DNA of 64,000 nucleotides from positions 4,088,415 through 4,152,414 of the forward strand of contig CP054595.1 of assembly GCA_013347225.1 (NCBI GenBank), written 5' to 3'. This stretch comes from Candidatus Accumulibacter similis (GTDB lineage Bacteria; Pseudomonadota; Gammaproteobacteria; Burkholderiales; Rhodocyclaceae). Shown here piece by piece: positions 26,186-35,600 of this stretch. The notes beneath the pieces are model-generated. The model ran no database searches and was not told the origin of the DNA. It saw nothing but the letters and a program-made list of their open reading frames with translations. Position 1 is the first letter of the stretch, and every line of letters starts with the position of its first letter. The position numbers and the translations under genes were made by a program.

Positions 26186-27052
26186 TCATCTGCCGAGATA
26201 GACCGCCGTGATCTGCTCGCGCTCGTGCCCCAGCTCTTCGCTGATCGTGAGTCGCGCTTCGCGGTCGGCCTCGCGCTGCGAGGGTGTGAGGTCTCTCGAC
26301 CGCGGCCCGCCGGCCGCCGGCGCCGGCCATCCGGTCAGCTCGCGGTAGCGGGTCTGCGCGTACTGGTGGCGATGGCCGTGGATGCGGTGCGCGCCGGCCG
26401 CCGCGCACTGATACTCGAAGCGGCGCATCTGCTCGACGTAGCTTCGCTCGGCCGGGATGAGGCTCCCCCTGCCGGCCAGCGCCTTGGCCTCGTCGAGGAC
26501 CTGGCGCTGCTCCGCGTTGCGGATCGGGATCTCGCGCGGCCGCCCACCCTTGGTCCAGGTGTCCTTGAGCGCCAGCCGGTCGCCACGGTCGGCCCACTCG
26601 GGACGGATCTTGATCGACTCGCCGCGCCGCAGGCCGAAGGCCGTCTGCAGCCGCAGCGACATCGCCGTGTAAGGATCCGTGATCCTGGCGAGATCGCCGC
26701 CGGTCAGTTGCCGCGCCTTGCTGACATTGGTGACGTACTGCCGGTTGCCGATGCCGTAGTGGTCGTTCTCGCGGGCGATGACGTTCTGTTTGCCGATCTT
26801 CTCGGCCCACCATCGCAGCTCCGCCATCCGGTTCTTGATCGTGCCCACGGCGAGGCCTTCCGCCTGCCATCGCTCCACCAAGCCCTCGACGTGCTTGGGC
26901 TTGAGGCTTGCTGCAGCCATGTGTCGATAGCCCAGTTCGTGAAGCTGACTTGCCACCAGGTCCAGCACGCGCTCGCGGTCGCGCTGGGTCGCGAAGCTGC
27001 CGTCGCGGTTGCGCCGGCACAGCTGCTTCAGCTCGTAGTTCAGGTTACGCAT
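26186..27052 (-). CDS. Second tyrosine recombinase (phage-integrase-like, ICE core)
   Basis: A 288-residue member of the integrase-domain family carried by SPI-7/ICEclc-like modules, distinct from the att integrase at 6984. The N-terminal SAM-like core-binding part (RERVLDLVASQLHELGYRHM) leads to the catalytic domain: FGLRRGESIKIRPEWAD with the first Arg, HGHRHQYAQTRYREL with His-x-x-Arg, ISEELGHERE with the second His, and a terminal Tyr in ITAVYLGR. All catalytic residues are present. Its target is unknown. It is preceded by a long non-coding leader (27053-27760). Confidence 0.82.
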   Translation of the reverse strand: MRNLNYELKQLCRRNRDGSFATQRDRERVLDLVASQLHELGYRHMAAASLKPKHVEGLVERWQAEGLAVGTIKNRMAELRWWAEKIGKQNVIARENDHYGIGNRQYVTNVSKARQLTGGDLARITDPYTAMSLRLQTAFGLRRGESIKIRPEWADRGDRLALKDTWTKGGRPREIPIRNAEQRQVLDEAKALAGRGSLIPAERSYVEQMRRFEYQCAAAGAHRIHGHRHQYAQTRYRELTGWPAPAAGGPRSRDLTPSQREADREARLTISEELGHEREQITAVYLGR

Positions 27053-27474
27053 TCGATTGCTGCTGTCGGTTGCCGTCCTCGTTCCTGTCGGTTGCCCCTG
27101 GGGCGAGATGCTTCGTTGTCGCTGGTGTGTGATCGGTCAGGTCAGTGTTTCTGTCCGTCCCGAACGCCTGGGCGTTGCGGGAACCACGAGGGACACGGGA
27201 CACCACTCCCGTTTCGTGCCGAGTTACTGCTGGCCGCCGCGGCACGCGGCATTGGCGTCGATGGCGCTTCCTGCGGGAAGGTGATCCATCGGGTGAGCCA
27301 TTGCCCCAAGGCCCTGGGTGCGCCGGTTGGCGCCATGGCTGACATGGCCCGCGGGGAGCGGGCGGGTGCAGACCGCGTTGCACGGTCCGAGGTTTTGACG
27401 CGCCAGGGAGCCCGTCACGTGGGGTCATCACTTGCGACAGCCCCGGCAAAACGCTCGTGCGCTGGGGCAGCGTG

Positions 27475-27515
27475 CGCGTCGTCACTACTGGCTGGCACCG
27501 CGTAGTGACGACGCG
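27475..27515. repeat. 14-base-pair perfect inverted repeat
   Basis: CGCGTCGTCACTAC (27475-27488) and GTAGTGACGACGCG (27502-27515) are exact reverse complements around a 13-base loop. It sits between two of the TGGGGCAG direct repeats in an otherwise empty region. Confidence 0.75.
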
Positions 27516-27630
27516 GTTGGCGCAGGGGGCTGGGGCAGAGTGCGGGCGTGATTGCAGCAGTGGCGTCTCGGCTGATGCCGCTACGGTCCCGCATGCTCGA
27601 TTGGGGCAGGGCAGACGCTTCGTCTCCGAA

Positions 27631-27754
27631 GCCTGACGCGTATCTCCAAGCCTTTTGGCCGCCGGGTTTCAGGAGATGAGGCCGGCGTATGCGCCCACGG
27701 ATGCGGGCAGGGGCGATGCGGTGTCGGGCATCAACCGGGCTGACTCAGCCAGCG
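27631..27754 (-). repeat. Leader element R2 (inverted partner of 23519-23620)
   Basis: Read on the minus strand it carries the same blocks as R1: CGCTGGCTG, TCAGCCCGGTTGATGCCCG, CGCATCGCCC, ATCTCCTGA, GGCC, AAGG, GGAGAT, CGTCAGG. A variable 20-base-longer stretch lies in the middle. Orientation points it at the recombinase gene ending at 26186. Confidence 0.7.
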
Positions 27755-27982
27755 TAAGCGGCAACGATCCTGCGCCAACGCCTTCCGGAGCGCAACCGCA
27801 GTGGTCGACTGCGGCAGGCATACGTCGTCCAAGCATTCGACAACATCGTCAGCACTGCGGACGGCCGGGACAGCCCTCGGTCCGTGCAGGCGACTTACCC
27901 ACCGCCGCGCGAGTCTTGCGTGTGAGGCGCCGATCGCGCGGCCGTGGATAAGCCTCTCCCTTCCGAGCGTTGTGGGACGCGG

Positions 27983-28771
27983 CTAAGGACCGGGTGGCGA
28001 AACGCGCCTGACGATCTTGCCAAGGTACAAATCGGCAGGTTTGTCGAACAGCGGATCGCCCGGCACGCGGATGGGACCCACGAGCGACCCGACGGCAAGC
28101 CCGCGCAGTGTGCCAGCCGTGAGCCTCGTGACGAAGAGGTCGAGGTCCTGAGCATTCCTCTGGAGCTCGCGAGTAGAAGTTTGGCTCGTCTGAAACTCGT
28201 GAATGACGAGTACCGCACGCGGCGCCTCAAGCTGTCGCGCCCATGCAAGACTGCCGGCGACTGCCGTCAATAGCTGGTATCGCAGCAAACGAAGCGGAGG
28301 TAACCCTCGCGCGGGAGGATTCAGTAGAGAGGTCGCGAGATCACGCACCCGGTCAACGCCACCGCCGCGGCCACGCTCGAGAATGCGATCGAGCGCATCT
28401 GCGAGGGTGTCAGCAACCAGTTGATCGAATGGCTCATCGGCCTTCGCTTCGATGGTCAGGGCGAGTGGCGCACTGCCTGCAACCGCCCGTACTGCCAAGT
28501 CCGCATTGCGTACTTCGCCGACGCGCCTATCGAATGCAAGTCGCGCCTCGGGCTCACCATTCTCCAGCACTGCGGACTGCGTATCCGGGTGTGATGAGAG
28601 CAATGCCACAAGTTCATCTGGCACTGAAACAGAACCGGACTCGACCCACGCCCGGGCGAACTCCTTCGCACTGCGGCCGTCACGCCATTGGTCGGCACCG
28701 CCCTTCGGCGGCGCGTATCGAAACCAATCTTCGACGGACTGAATGAGTTGGCCGTTCTTGGTGATGCGCAC
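27983..28771 (-). CDS. PD-(D/E)XK-like protein (DUF6946-type)
   Basis: A 262-residue cytoplasmic protein. The middle carries a restriction-endonuclease-like signature: GEVRNADLAVRAVAG followed by LALTIEAKADEPF, that is E..D..E-x-K at about residues 85-110. The N-terminus (PPKGGADQWRDGRSAKEFAR) and overall length fit the DUF6946 family as I remember it. It may be a nuclease, but activity is inferred. Its start is six bases after the stop of the HhH-GPD protein gene, so the two are almost certainly one operon and possibly one system. Confidence 0.65.
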   Translation of the reverse strand: MRITKNGQLIQSVEDWFRYAPPKGGADQWRDGRSAKEFARAWVESGSVSVPDELVALLSSHPDTQSAVLENGEPEARLAFDRRVGEVRNADLAVRAVAGSAPLALTIEAKADEPFDQLVADTLADALDRILERGRGGGVDRVRDLATSLLNPPARGLPPLRLLRYQLLTAVAGSLAWARQLEAPRAVLVIHEFQTSQTSTRELQRNAQDLDLFVTRLTAGTLRGLAVGSLVGPIRVPGDPLFDKPADLYLGKIVRRVSPPGP

Positions 28772-28777
28772 GGGCGT

Positions 28778-29530
28778 TCAGAAGATTACGTTGTCATCGG
28801 TCCACGCCACGGAATCTCGCGACGCGAACACCGCCGCGTCGAAGATACAGGGCAGTACACCGCTGCGCTCGCAGAGAGCTTGAATGCCATCCGAGATGAA
28901 ACGGTAGTAGTTGTCGTCCCCCAGCGCTGTAGCCGTCAGGCGCACTGGGAACCCGAACTCGTTCAGCCAGTCGGTCAGGCGACTGTCGATCGGGATCTCG
29001 TAGCGGGTCAGTCCCAAGGACTGCAGCAGGTTGCGGGACTGCTTCGGTCCGAAGCCGAGGAAGTGATCCTGAATGTGCCGCGCCACCTCGATTTCGACAT
29101 CTCTTGACACCAACTGCGTCAGCCGATTGCACTGGGCGAGCGTGTCGGTCCACAAGCCATCTTCGAGAATCTCCAGGTTCTGGGCGAGCTCGCTCGCGAT
29201 CTTGTCGGCGAACCGGATTCCTCCCGCTTTCCTGAGGACCTTCGCGATCAGGACGCCGGCATCGCGTGCCTGGTGGACGGTCGGGTACGTAAGGGGAAAC
29301 GAATTCAAGCGGATGAACCGTGCCACGTGGCTCTCGGGTCCAGACTTCTGCCGGGTGGTTAGCCGCATGGAGACCATGGCCCGCCAGAAGCGCTCCTTGG
29401 TGACGGCCGGCTTCGTCTTTGCCAAGTTGTGCTCTTGGCGTGCACGGATCAGTGCATTACCCGCCTGACCGGCGACGAGCTCCTTCACGCGAACAACGTC
29501 CTTGTCTTCGATTTGCCATTGCAGCTTCAT
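28778..29530 (-). CDS. HhH-GPD DNA-glycosylase-like protein
   Basis: A 250-residue protein. The segment HFLGFGPKQSRNLLQSLG (about residues 144-161) is a helix-hairpin-helix, and IPIDSRLTDWLNEF (about 167-180) corresponds to the Gly/Pro-Asp loop whose Asp is catalytic in OGG1/Nth/AlkA-type base-excision glycosylases. No 4Fe-4S cysteine cluster is present. The N-terminal 100 residues are unassigned. The ATG at 29530 has a weak ribosome site; the open frame extends 800 bases upstream but that part runs through the VWA gene and is a shadow. Paired with a PD-(D/E)XK-like gene, it may detect modified bases, as speculation. Confidence 0.65.
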   Translation of the reverse strand: MKLQWQIEDKDVVRVKELVAGQAGNALIRARQEHNLAKTKPAVTKERFWRAMVSMRLTTRQKSGPESHVARFIRLNSFPLTYPTVHQARDAGVLIAKVLRKAGGIRFADKIASELAQNLEILEDGLWTDTLAQCNRLTQLVSRDVEIEVARHIQDHFLGFGPKQSRNLLQSLGLTRYEIPIDSRLTDWLNEFGFPVRLTATALGDDNYYRFISDGIQALCERSGVLPCIFDAAVFASRDSVAWTDDNVIF

Positions 29531-29622
29531 CTGATTGGATTTCAGTAGGAGAGCGCGATTCTGGGTAGTGAAGCGAATGGGCCAATTCACCGGTGCGGTC
29601 TCAAGCCTTCCCGACCGGCGTG

Positions 29623-31977
29623 CTACGCGATCGCGCCTCCCTCGCGGTGTGCATGACGGGCTCGTTCGTGCTGCAAGCGCTCTCCCGACCTGCGCACTGC
29701 TTCGTCGAGATGGTCGAGCAGTTCTCGCATCCGCGCGAAGCGCTCCAGGTCTTCGCCGTCGGAACGCCGCCGAAGTACCTCGCGTGCAGCCGGCTCCTGC
29801 GTCAGGCGAGCCAGGGCGACGCCGTGACGTCCCATCTGCTGAAGCGCGTCCGTAGCTTCCCGGGCCCGCTCCTGCAGAGATGCCAACGCCACTTGCGCGT
29901 CGCCGGAAAGAGGCTCGCCGAGAGGACCGCCCAGGAGGCGGGCAAGGACGATCGCGGCAACGACGTCGACACTGAGGCCGAGGTCGGCCGTGTGCCGGAA
30001 GAGGTCGTCGAACTCGGCTGCAAGGCCGGATTCCGTCAGTAGATCGAGCGCGCCTGCAACGTCGAGCCGGGAAGCATTCGCATCGACAAGTTCGAGCAGT
30101 CGGCGATAGGGCTCTGGCAGGTCGAGAGGCAGTGAACGCCGCGGCGTCTCGATTTCGGAGAGGTCGAAGTCCTCCATGGCCGCGAAATCGACGCTGCGCG
30201 AATACATCGCACGCGGGGCCGCCAACGCATCCATGCTGAGGGACATCGCCACGCTGCCCACGCCACCCCAGCCCGCCGCCAACGTCTGCGGGACCTTGCG
30301 CAGGGCCGGAAGGTCCTGGGCCTTTTCTTCGTCGGTCCTGGGTGCAATGACCAGCCAGTTGGTCCAAGGGCTCACGAGCCGGTAACGGAGCGCCGTTTCC
30401 AAGCCCACGCCATCATCCAGTTCCTTCAAGCGGGCGGCAGCCGCCACGCGAGCCACCGTAGACAAGCCGTCCGGGGTAGGTGTTGTCGCTGGAAACGCCA
30501 ACTCCTGTCGGACAGTCTCGCCCTTGTCCGTCTCGACTTCTAGGATCGCGGCGCCTTGCGCCGGCGCGCGATCGAAGCGTGCACAGGCGACGACCGTGTC
30601 ACCCTCGAAGACCGCGCCGATCCGGGCCGGAGTGATGTTCGCGGCGCCATCGGGCCAGCGAACTGCCACCCGCTTCGCCCGCGGCGCGCGCATACGTTCG
30701 AAGTGACGGACGACGCGGTCCGCCATGCCCTCGCGGGGCGAGACGAGCTCGCACACGCCACCGGTGACTGCCGCGAGTTCGCGAACGAAAGCCTCCGAGA
30801 CTGCACTGCCGACGCCCACCGTGAAGATCCGGTGGCCCGACTTCTTCGCATCGTCGACGACGGTCTCCCAATCGGAGACTTCGCCGTCCGTCATCAGAAA
30901 GACGTCGGCCGATTCCGAGCGGCCGGCCACCGCATAGGCCTCGCGCAGAGCGTTGCCGATCTCGGTGCCGCCCATGTTCGCGTCGAGCGCCTTGGCAAAC
31001 CGCTTGGCCTTGGCGAGGTTGGTCTTGTTGCATGGAAGCGGCCGATCGGACAACACGTTGGTCGAGTTGCCGAACGCGATCAGCGCGATTCGATCGTGCG
31101 GCTGCAGCCCATCGAGGATGCCTTCGAGCGCCTGCTTCGCCTGCTCCATCGAGTCTCCCTGCATGGAGCCGGAGCAATCGATGACGATGGCGAGGTTCAA
31201 CGGCCGCGGCTGCTGCAGTCCTGGAAAGAACGGCTGGAAGCTCGCGACGGCAGCCAGCCCGACGCCGTCCTGGCCGCAGAGGACGAAGCTGCGCGTCGCC
31301 TGCGGAGCCTTCACGTTCAAGACGAAGTCGCGGTCCATGACCGCATTGGGCTGGCTCAGCGAGAGCACGACGCCCTCCGGCGACTTCACGAGCTCGATGG
31401 CGTGCGATGGGCAGACGAATTGGGCGTCGCGCAGCGCACCGCGTACCTCGACGCGCAGCGAGAACTGGTTCTCGACCGTGAGTGACGGTTTCGGCGCCTG
31501 GTGGGGCAGGTGGGGCGATTCGCCGAAGCGCGGCGCGATCGTGGTCGGCAGGAAGAACCGCAGCCGATCGCCTGCCCATCGATAGAGGATGGCGTAGCGG
31601 AAGGTGATCTTCGCCGTCTCCTGCGGGAGCAGATTGCCGACGTTCATCGTGAAGAGGCCCGGCTCGATCGCTTCCAGCATCACGGCCGCATCCCCGGCTT
31701 CGACCGCGTCCTCGTACTTCCCCTCCGCCGCCTTCTTCTCGACGACGACGCCTTTCAGCAGGCGCCCGCCGATTTCGACCTCAAGCTCGAGAAGCACCGC
31801 ATCGAGGGGCAGAGGGAACGTGTAGACCGCCTCGATGTTCACGCGCTCGTCGTTGCGGTAGGTCTGCGAGACCGCGACCTCCGCAAGCAGATCCTGCAGG
31901 ACTGCAGAGACCGAGACGTCGCACAGGGCGACGCGTTCGCCCCCCAGGCCGGTCAGGGCCGATGCCAGCTTGTTCAT
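29623..31977 (-). CDS. VIT- and VWA-domain protein
   Basis: A 784-residue protein of the inter-alpha-trypsin-inhibitor-like architecture. The N-terminal VIT domain (residues 1-130) shows VSQTYRNDERVNIEAVYTFP and YEDAVEAGDAAVMLE. The VWA domain follows with the metal-ion site DCSGSMQGDS (about 268-277), a distal Thr in GGTEIGNAL, and Asp in LMTDGEVSDW. The C-terminal 350 residues include helical segments of unknown role. There is no signal peptide, so it is probably cytosolic. It starts inside the stop of a MerR regulator (ATGA), an obvious coupling. VIT/VWA proteins often act as scaffolds; the partner here is unknown. Confidence 0.85.
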   Translation of the reverse strand: MNKLASALTGLGGERVALCDVSVSAVLQDLLAEVAVSQTYRNDERVNIEAVYTFPLPLDAVLLELEVEIGGRLLKGVVVEKKAAEGKYEDAVEAGDAAVMLEAIEPGLFTMNVGNLLPQETAKITFRYAILYRWAGDRLRFFLPTTIAPRFGESPHLPHQAPKPSLTVENQFSLRVEVRGALRDAQFVCPSHAIELVKSPEGVVLSLSQPNAVMDRDFVLNVKAPQATRSFVLCGQDGVGLAAVASFQPFFPGLQQPRPLNLAIVIDCSGSMQGDSMEQAKQALEGILDGLQPHDRIALIAFGNSTNVLSDRPLPCNKTNLAKAKRFAKALDANMGGTEIGNALREAYAVAGRSESADVFLMTDGEVSDWETVVDDAKKSGHRIFTVGVGSAVSEAFVRELAAVTGGVCELVSPREGMADRVVRHFERMRAPRAKRVAVRWPDGAANITPARIGAVFEGDTVVACARFDRAPAQGAAILEVETDKGETVRQELAFPATTPTPDGLSTVARVAAAARLKELDDGVGLETALRYRLVSPWTNWLVIAPRTDEEKAQDLPALRKVPQTLAAGWGGVGSVAMSLSMDALAAPRAMYSRSVDFAAMEDFDLSEIETPRRSLPLDLPEPYRRLLELVDANASRLDVAGALDLLTESGLAAEFDDLFRHTADLGLSVDVVAAIVLARLLGGPLGEPLSGDAQVALASLQERAREATDALQQMGRHGVALARLTQEPAAREVLRRRSDGEDLERFARMRELLDHLDEAVRRSGERLQHERARHAHREGGAIA

Positions 31978-32393
31978 TCCTTTTCCTCGCTTTCATGAAT
32001 CTGCGCGTACGCCTGCGTCACCGCGCGAAAGAAGGCCCGCACCTGCTCCGGTGTCAGGCCGGCGCGGCCGGGCTCCAGGGTGAGCTCGACGCCGTCGGCG
32101 ACGACCAGGTGGCTCCAGACCTCGACCGTCCCGGCGCGCCGTGGCGTCGGGGGCAGGGGGCCGGTGGCCTGCTGCTTGAGCAACTCGCCGATCCGTTCCA
32201 GAGACAACCCCGCCAGCTGCCACTTCCGCACCAGGAGAAGCTGCTCGACGTGGCGCTGCGTGTAGTAGGCGCCCTTGCCGACGCCCTGCGGGCGATCGAT
32301 CAGTCCGGACTGGATGTAGTACCGGACCGTGCGGCGTGGCAACTCGGCCAGCGCGGCGATCTCGTCGAGGGTGAAGGTCTTCTGGTCTTGCAT
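31974..32393 (-). CDS. MerR-family regulator
   Basis: A 139-residue regulator. The N-terminal winged helix-turn-helix is FTLDEIAALAELPRRTVRYY, IQSGLIDRPQG, with the recognition helix and GAYYTQRHVEQLLLVRKWQL. A linker and a C-terminal extension without the metal-binding cysteines of MerR or CueR follow, so it does not look like a metal sensor. Start ATG 32393 lies next to its own -10 region and lacks a ribosome site, suggesting a leaderless transcript; an ATG at 32423 is the alternative. It is coupled to the VIT/VWA gene and divergent from the SNF2 gene. Confidence 0.8.
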   Translation of the reverse strand: MQDQKTFTLDEIAALAELPRRTVRYYIQSGLIDRPQGVGKGAYYTQRHVEQLLLVRKWQLAGLSLERIGELLKQQATGPLPPTPRRAGTVEVWSHLVVADGVELTLEPGRAGLTPEQVRAFFRAVTQAYAQIHESEEKE

Positions 32394-32394
32394 G

Positions 32395-32414
32395 ACAGTG
32401 ATACAATACAGTGA
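32395..32414 (-). promoter_or_regulatory. MerR promoter/operator with direct repeat
   Basis: On the minus strand two TCACTGT direct repeats flank ATTGTA. TATTGT within this is a plausible -10, with TTGTTT 17 bases upstream as -35. Transcription would start about on the ATG at 32393. The repeat is a candidate operator for the regulator itself. Confidence 0.45.
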
Positions 32415-32534
32415 AACTGGCATAAAAACAAGATTTGACTTGCTGAGATGCGGCTCGCCGATGGTGTTCGGGGTTGGGACAGGCGATCATGTGCCAGGTC
32501 AAGCGCGAAACTATGCAGGCGACTAGTACTATCA

Positions 32535-32563
32535 TTGACAGCACACGATCACAAATGTAAGAT
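32535..32563 (+). promoter_or_regulatory. Promoter of the seven-gene operon
   Basis: TTGACA (32535-32540), exact -35 consensus, is followed after 17 bases by TAAGAT (32558-32563), four of six matches to the -10. The next gene starts 56 bases downstream. This is the best promoter visible ahead of the operon. Confidence 0.65.
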
Positions 32564-32619
32564 GCGTGGCGTACAGAATTGAACGCAACGGCTGTTTAGT
32601 TTGTTAGGGACATCGCTGG

Positions 32620-35600
32620 ATGGAAGCGACCGAGATCAGAAGGCTGCGAGAGAGGCTTGGGCTGACCCAGGCGGCCATGGCCGCGCAGCTCGGGGTCAAC
32701 TTCGTGACCCTTTCCCGCTGGGAACTGGGGCGCAGCCGTCCGTCTGCGCTTGCGGTGGGCCGGTTGCGCGCACTGGAGGGCGCGGAGTCTCCGTCGGCGT
32801 CCGCGCCGTCCCCCTCGGCTGCCGTGGACGCGGCAGAACTAGAAGCCCAGAAGCTGGACTTCCTCGGCGACCCGAATCAAGTGCGGACGCTCGTCGAGGG
32901 CGAGCGGCTCAGCTACGGCCATCTGTTCAACCCGGCCTTCGCAACCGAGATCAGCCAAGTGGATCCGCTGCCACACCAGCGGATCGCCGTGTACGAGCGG
33001 ATGCTGCCTCAGCCGCGTCTGCGGTTCGGCCTGTTCGACGATGCCGGCGCCGGCAAGACGATCATGACGGGGCTCTACATCCGCGAGAGCCTGTCACGAC
33101 GCACGCTGCGCCGCGTCCTGGTCGTCGTTCCGGCCGGGCTGGTGGGCAACTGGTACCGCGAGATGCGGACATTGTTCCAACTGTCTTTCCGTATCGTCAC
33201 CGGCAGCGACGCGCGGAAAGGCAACCCCTTCACGGGCGCGGACAGCGACCTCGTGATCGTCAGCGTCGACAGCCTCCGGGGTCAGGCCTTGTTCGGATGT
33301 CTGAGCGACCCGTCCGTGACCCCGTATGAGCTTGTCGTGTTCGACGAGGCGCACAAGCTCAGCGCCAACCGCGATCCCGACGGCACCTTCAGGCCAACCG
33401 ACCGCTATCGGCTTGCCGAGGCGCTGGCTGGGGTGCGCGATATCCCAGACGAGTGGCGCCTCGGGTGGAGCGCTCATCACCTCCTGCTTCTGACCGCGAC
33501 GCCTCACATGGGCAAGCCGTTCCCGTACTACTGCCTGTGGAGACTGCTCGAGCCGGAGATCTTCTCGACCGAGACGGCGTTCGGTTCGTTTCCAGCAGAT
33601 GACCGCAAGAAGTACTTCGCCCGGCGGGTCAAGGAAGAAATGGTGAATCTGCGCGGCGCACCGCTGTACCCGCTGCGCGTGTGCGACACGCACAGTTACG
33701 AGCTGAGCCAGGGGCCGCTGAGTGAGCAGGAGCTGTACGACAAGACCACGGCCTACATCCGTCACTTCTACAACCAGGCTCGGCTGCTCAACCGCTCCGC
33801 GGCGCGCTTCGCGATGACCATCTTCCAGCGCCGCCTTGCCAGCAGCACCTGGGCGCTGTTGCGCTCGCTGCGGAACCGCCTGGAGAAACTCGAAACGCTC
33901 ATTGACGACATCCAGTCCGGTCGCATTCCGGAGGAGCAGTTGCGGGAGCAGCAGCGGCGGCTCGATCGCCAGGTCCGCGACACGCTGGACGAGAAAACCG
34001 CCGACGAGGAGGGCGCCGAGGGCGGCATCGAAGAGCACGAGAAGGACGAGGCACAGGCACTTGCCGCGTTCGTCGCCACCAATCTGGCCGAGCTGGTCGC
34101 CGAGCGTGAGAAGGTCAGGGAACTTGTTGGTCTCGCGGAGGCTGTCTACGCGCGCGGCCTCGAAAGCAAGTTCGAGAAGTTGCGCGAGCTTCTGCGCAGC
34201 CCGGAGTTCGAGCAGGAGAAGGTGATCATCTATACCGAGCACCGCGACACGCTGGACTTCCTGATGCGACGGCTCGAAGCGATGGGGTACGCCGGGCAGG
34301 TGGCATACATCCACGGTGGTCTGGATTTCGAGGCACGCGACGCACAGGTGGAGCTGTTTCGCCGCCCGCACGGTGCCAAGGCCGGACCTGACGGATCAGG
34401 CGCCCGTTTCTTCGTCGGCACCGATGCCGCGGCCGAGGGCATCAACCTTCAGTTCTGCTGGGTGCTCGTCAACTACGACGTGCCATGGAACCCGGCGCGT
34501 CTTGAGCAACGCATGGGCCGGATCCACCGTTACGGCCAGAAGAAGGATCGGGTCGCGATCCTCAACCTCGTTGCTGGCAAGACCCGTGAAGGTCGTGTCG
34601 TGCAGACCCTGCTCAACAAGATGGAGGAGATCCGCAAGGAACTGGGATCCGACAAGGTGTTCGACGTCATCGGGCGCATCTTCGAGGGCCTTTCCCTCAA
34701 CGACTACATCCAGCGTGCGATCGTTTCCGAGGACGCGGCCGATCGCGAAGCGCTCGATCTGGCCGGGCACTTGACGGTGGAGCAGATCCGGGCGATCGCG
34801 GCGCGCGAGGAAGCGATATTCGGCCGTGGCGGCGAGGTGGCGAAGGACCTGCCCAAGCTGCAGGAGGCGATGCACATCGAGGAGATGCGCCGCCTGCTGC
34901 CCGGTTACGTCCGCCGCTACCTGGAGCACGCCGCGCCGACCATCGACGTCGATCTCGTTGGCGACCTCGACAGCACCTTCTTCCTTCGTGCTCGGAGGAA
35001 GGGCGCGCTCGACAGCGTCATTCCACTGCTGGAGACCTACCCCGAGCCTGCCCGCGCGCGACTTACCGTGTATCGCCCCGCCGACAGCCGCGATGCGGTG
35101 TTTCTGCATCCGGGTGAACCGGTCTTCGAGCGCATGTCCGCCCTTGCGGTGGAACGCTGCGGCCTGGCTGGCCGGCGCGGCGCCGTCTTTGTCGATGTCT
35201 CCGCTTCGGCGCCATATCTGCTTCACGTCATGCGCGTGAGCGTCGTGCGGCGAGTGGACGAGGCGTTTCCGGCCCTGCACCAGGAAGAGGTGCTTGAGCA
35301 GTGCCTGGTTGCCGTCAAGCAGTTCGCGGACAACCGCATCGAGGAGACCTCCGTTGAGCAGATGCTGCTCCTGCGACCGGCCGCCAAGGTGGACGCGGCC
35401 AGCGTCGGCTTCGTTGCCCAAGGCAACACCTACCGGCTCGCCGCTGAGGAGTTCGTCTCGGGCACCTTGCTCCATCGAATGAGCGATGTGCGTCGCCTGC
35501 AAGCGATGGACCGGCTGCGCTACACGGAGGAGTACCTGCGGCGCGCCTACGACTACCAGGAATCCGAGCTGGCGTCGGCACGCAAGCGCTTCACCGAACG

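Larger units (their letters stand above)
27053..27982. other. Non-coding, repeat-rich region (long leader and possible origin)
   Basis: No convincing gene is visible in 930 bases; frames here are rich in Arg, Pro and Gly and lack ribosome sites. The region holds a 14-base inverted repeat (27475-27515), three direct copies of TGGGGCAG (27463-27470, 27531-27538, 27602-27609), a small perfect hairpin GCTTCG-TCTC-CGAAGC (27617-27632), and the inverted copy of leader element R1. These features suit an origin of transfer or replication, or a structured leader for the recombinase gene to the left. Confidence 0.5.

Noticed and set aside
27045..27485. 146-codon minus-strand frame ending at the recombinase start
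   Set aside because: Composition is dominated by Arg, Pro, Gly, Thr and Ser, it has no ribosome site or family likeness, and it runs through inverted and direct repeats. Treated as non-coding leader.
25880..27505. 541-codon plus-strand frame across the DUF932 end and recombinase
   Set aside because: It is antisense to a complete tyrosine recombinase and shows the Arg/Ala/Leu-rich makeup of a GC-rich shadow frame.
27053..27982. CRISPR array in the repeat-rich region
   Set aside because: The repeats are 8-14 bases, irregularly spaced and partly inverted; no regular repeat-spacer pattern and no cas gene in the window.
29531..30367. Upstream extension of the HhH-GPD gene to a 529-codon frame
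   Set aside because: The extra 279 codons run out of frame through the VIT/VWA gene and are Arg/Ser/Pro-rich; family-like sequence begins at the ATG at 29530.
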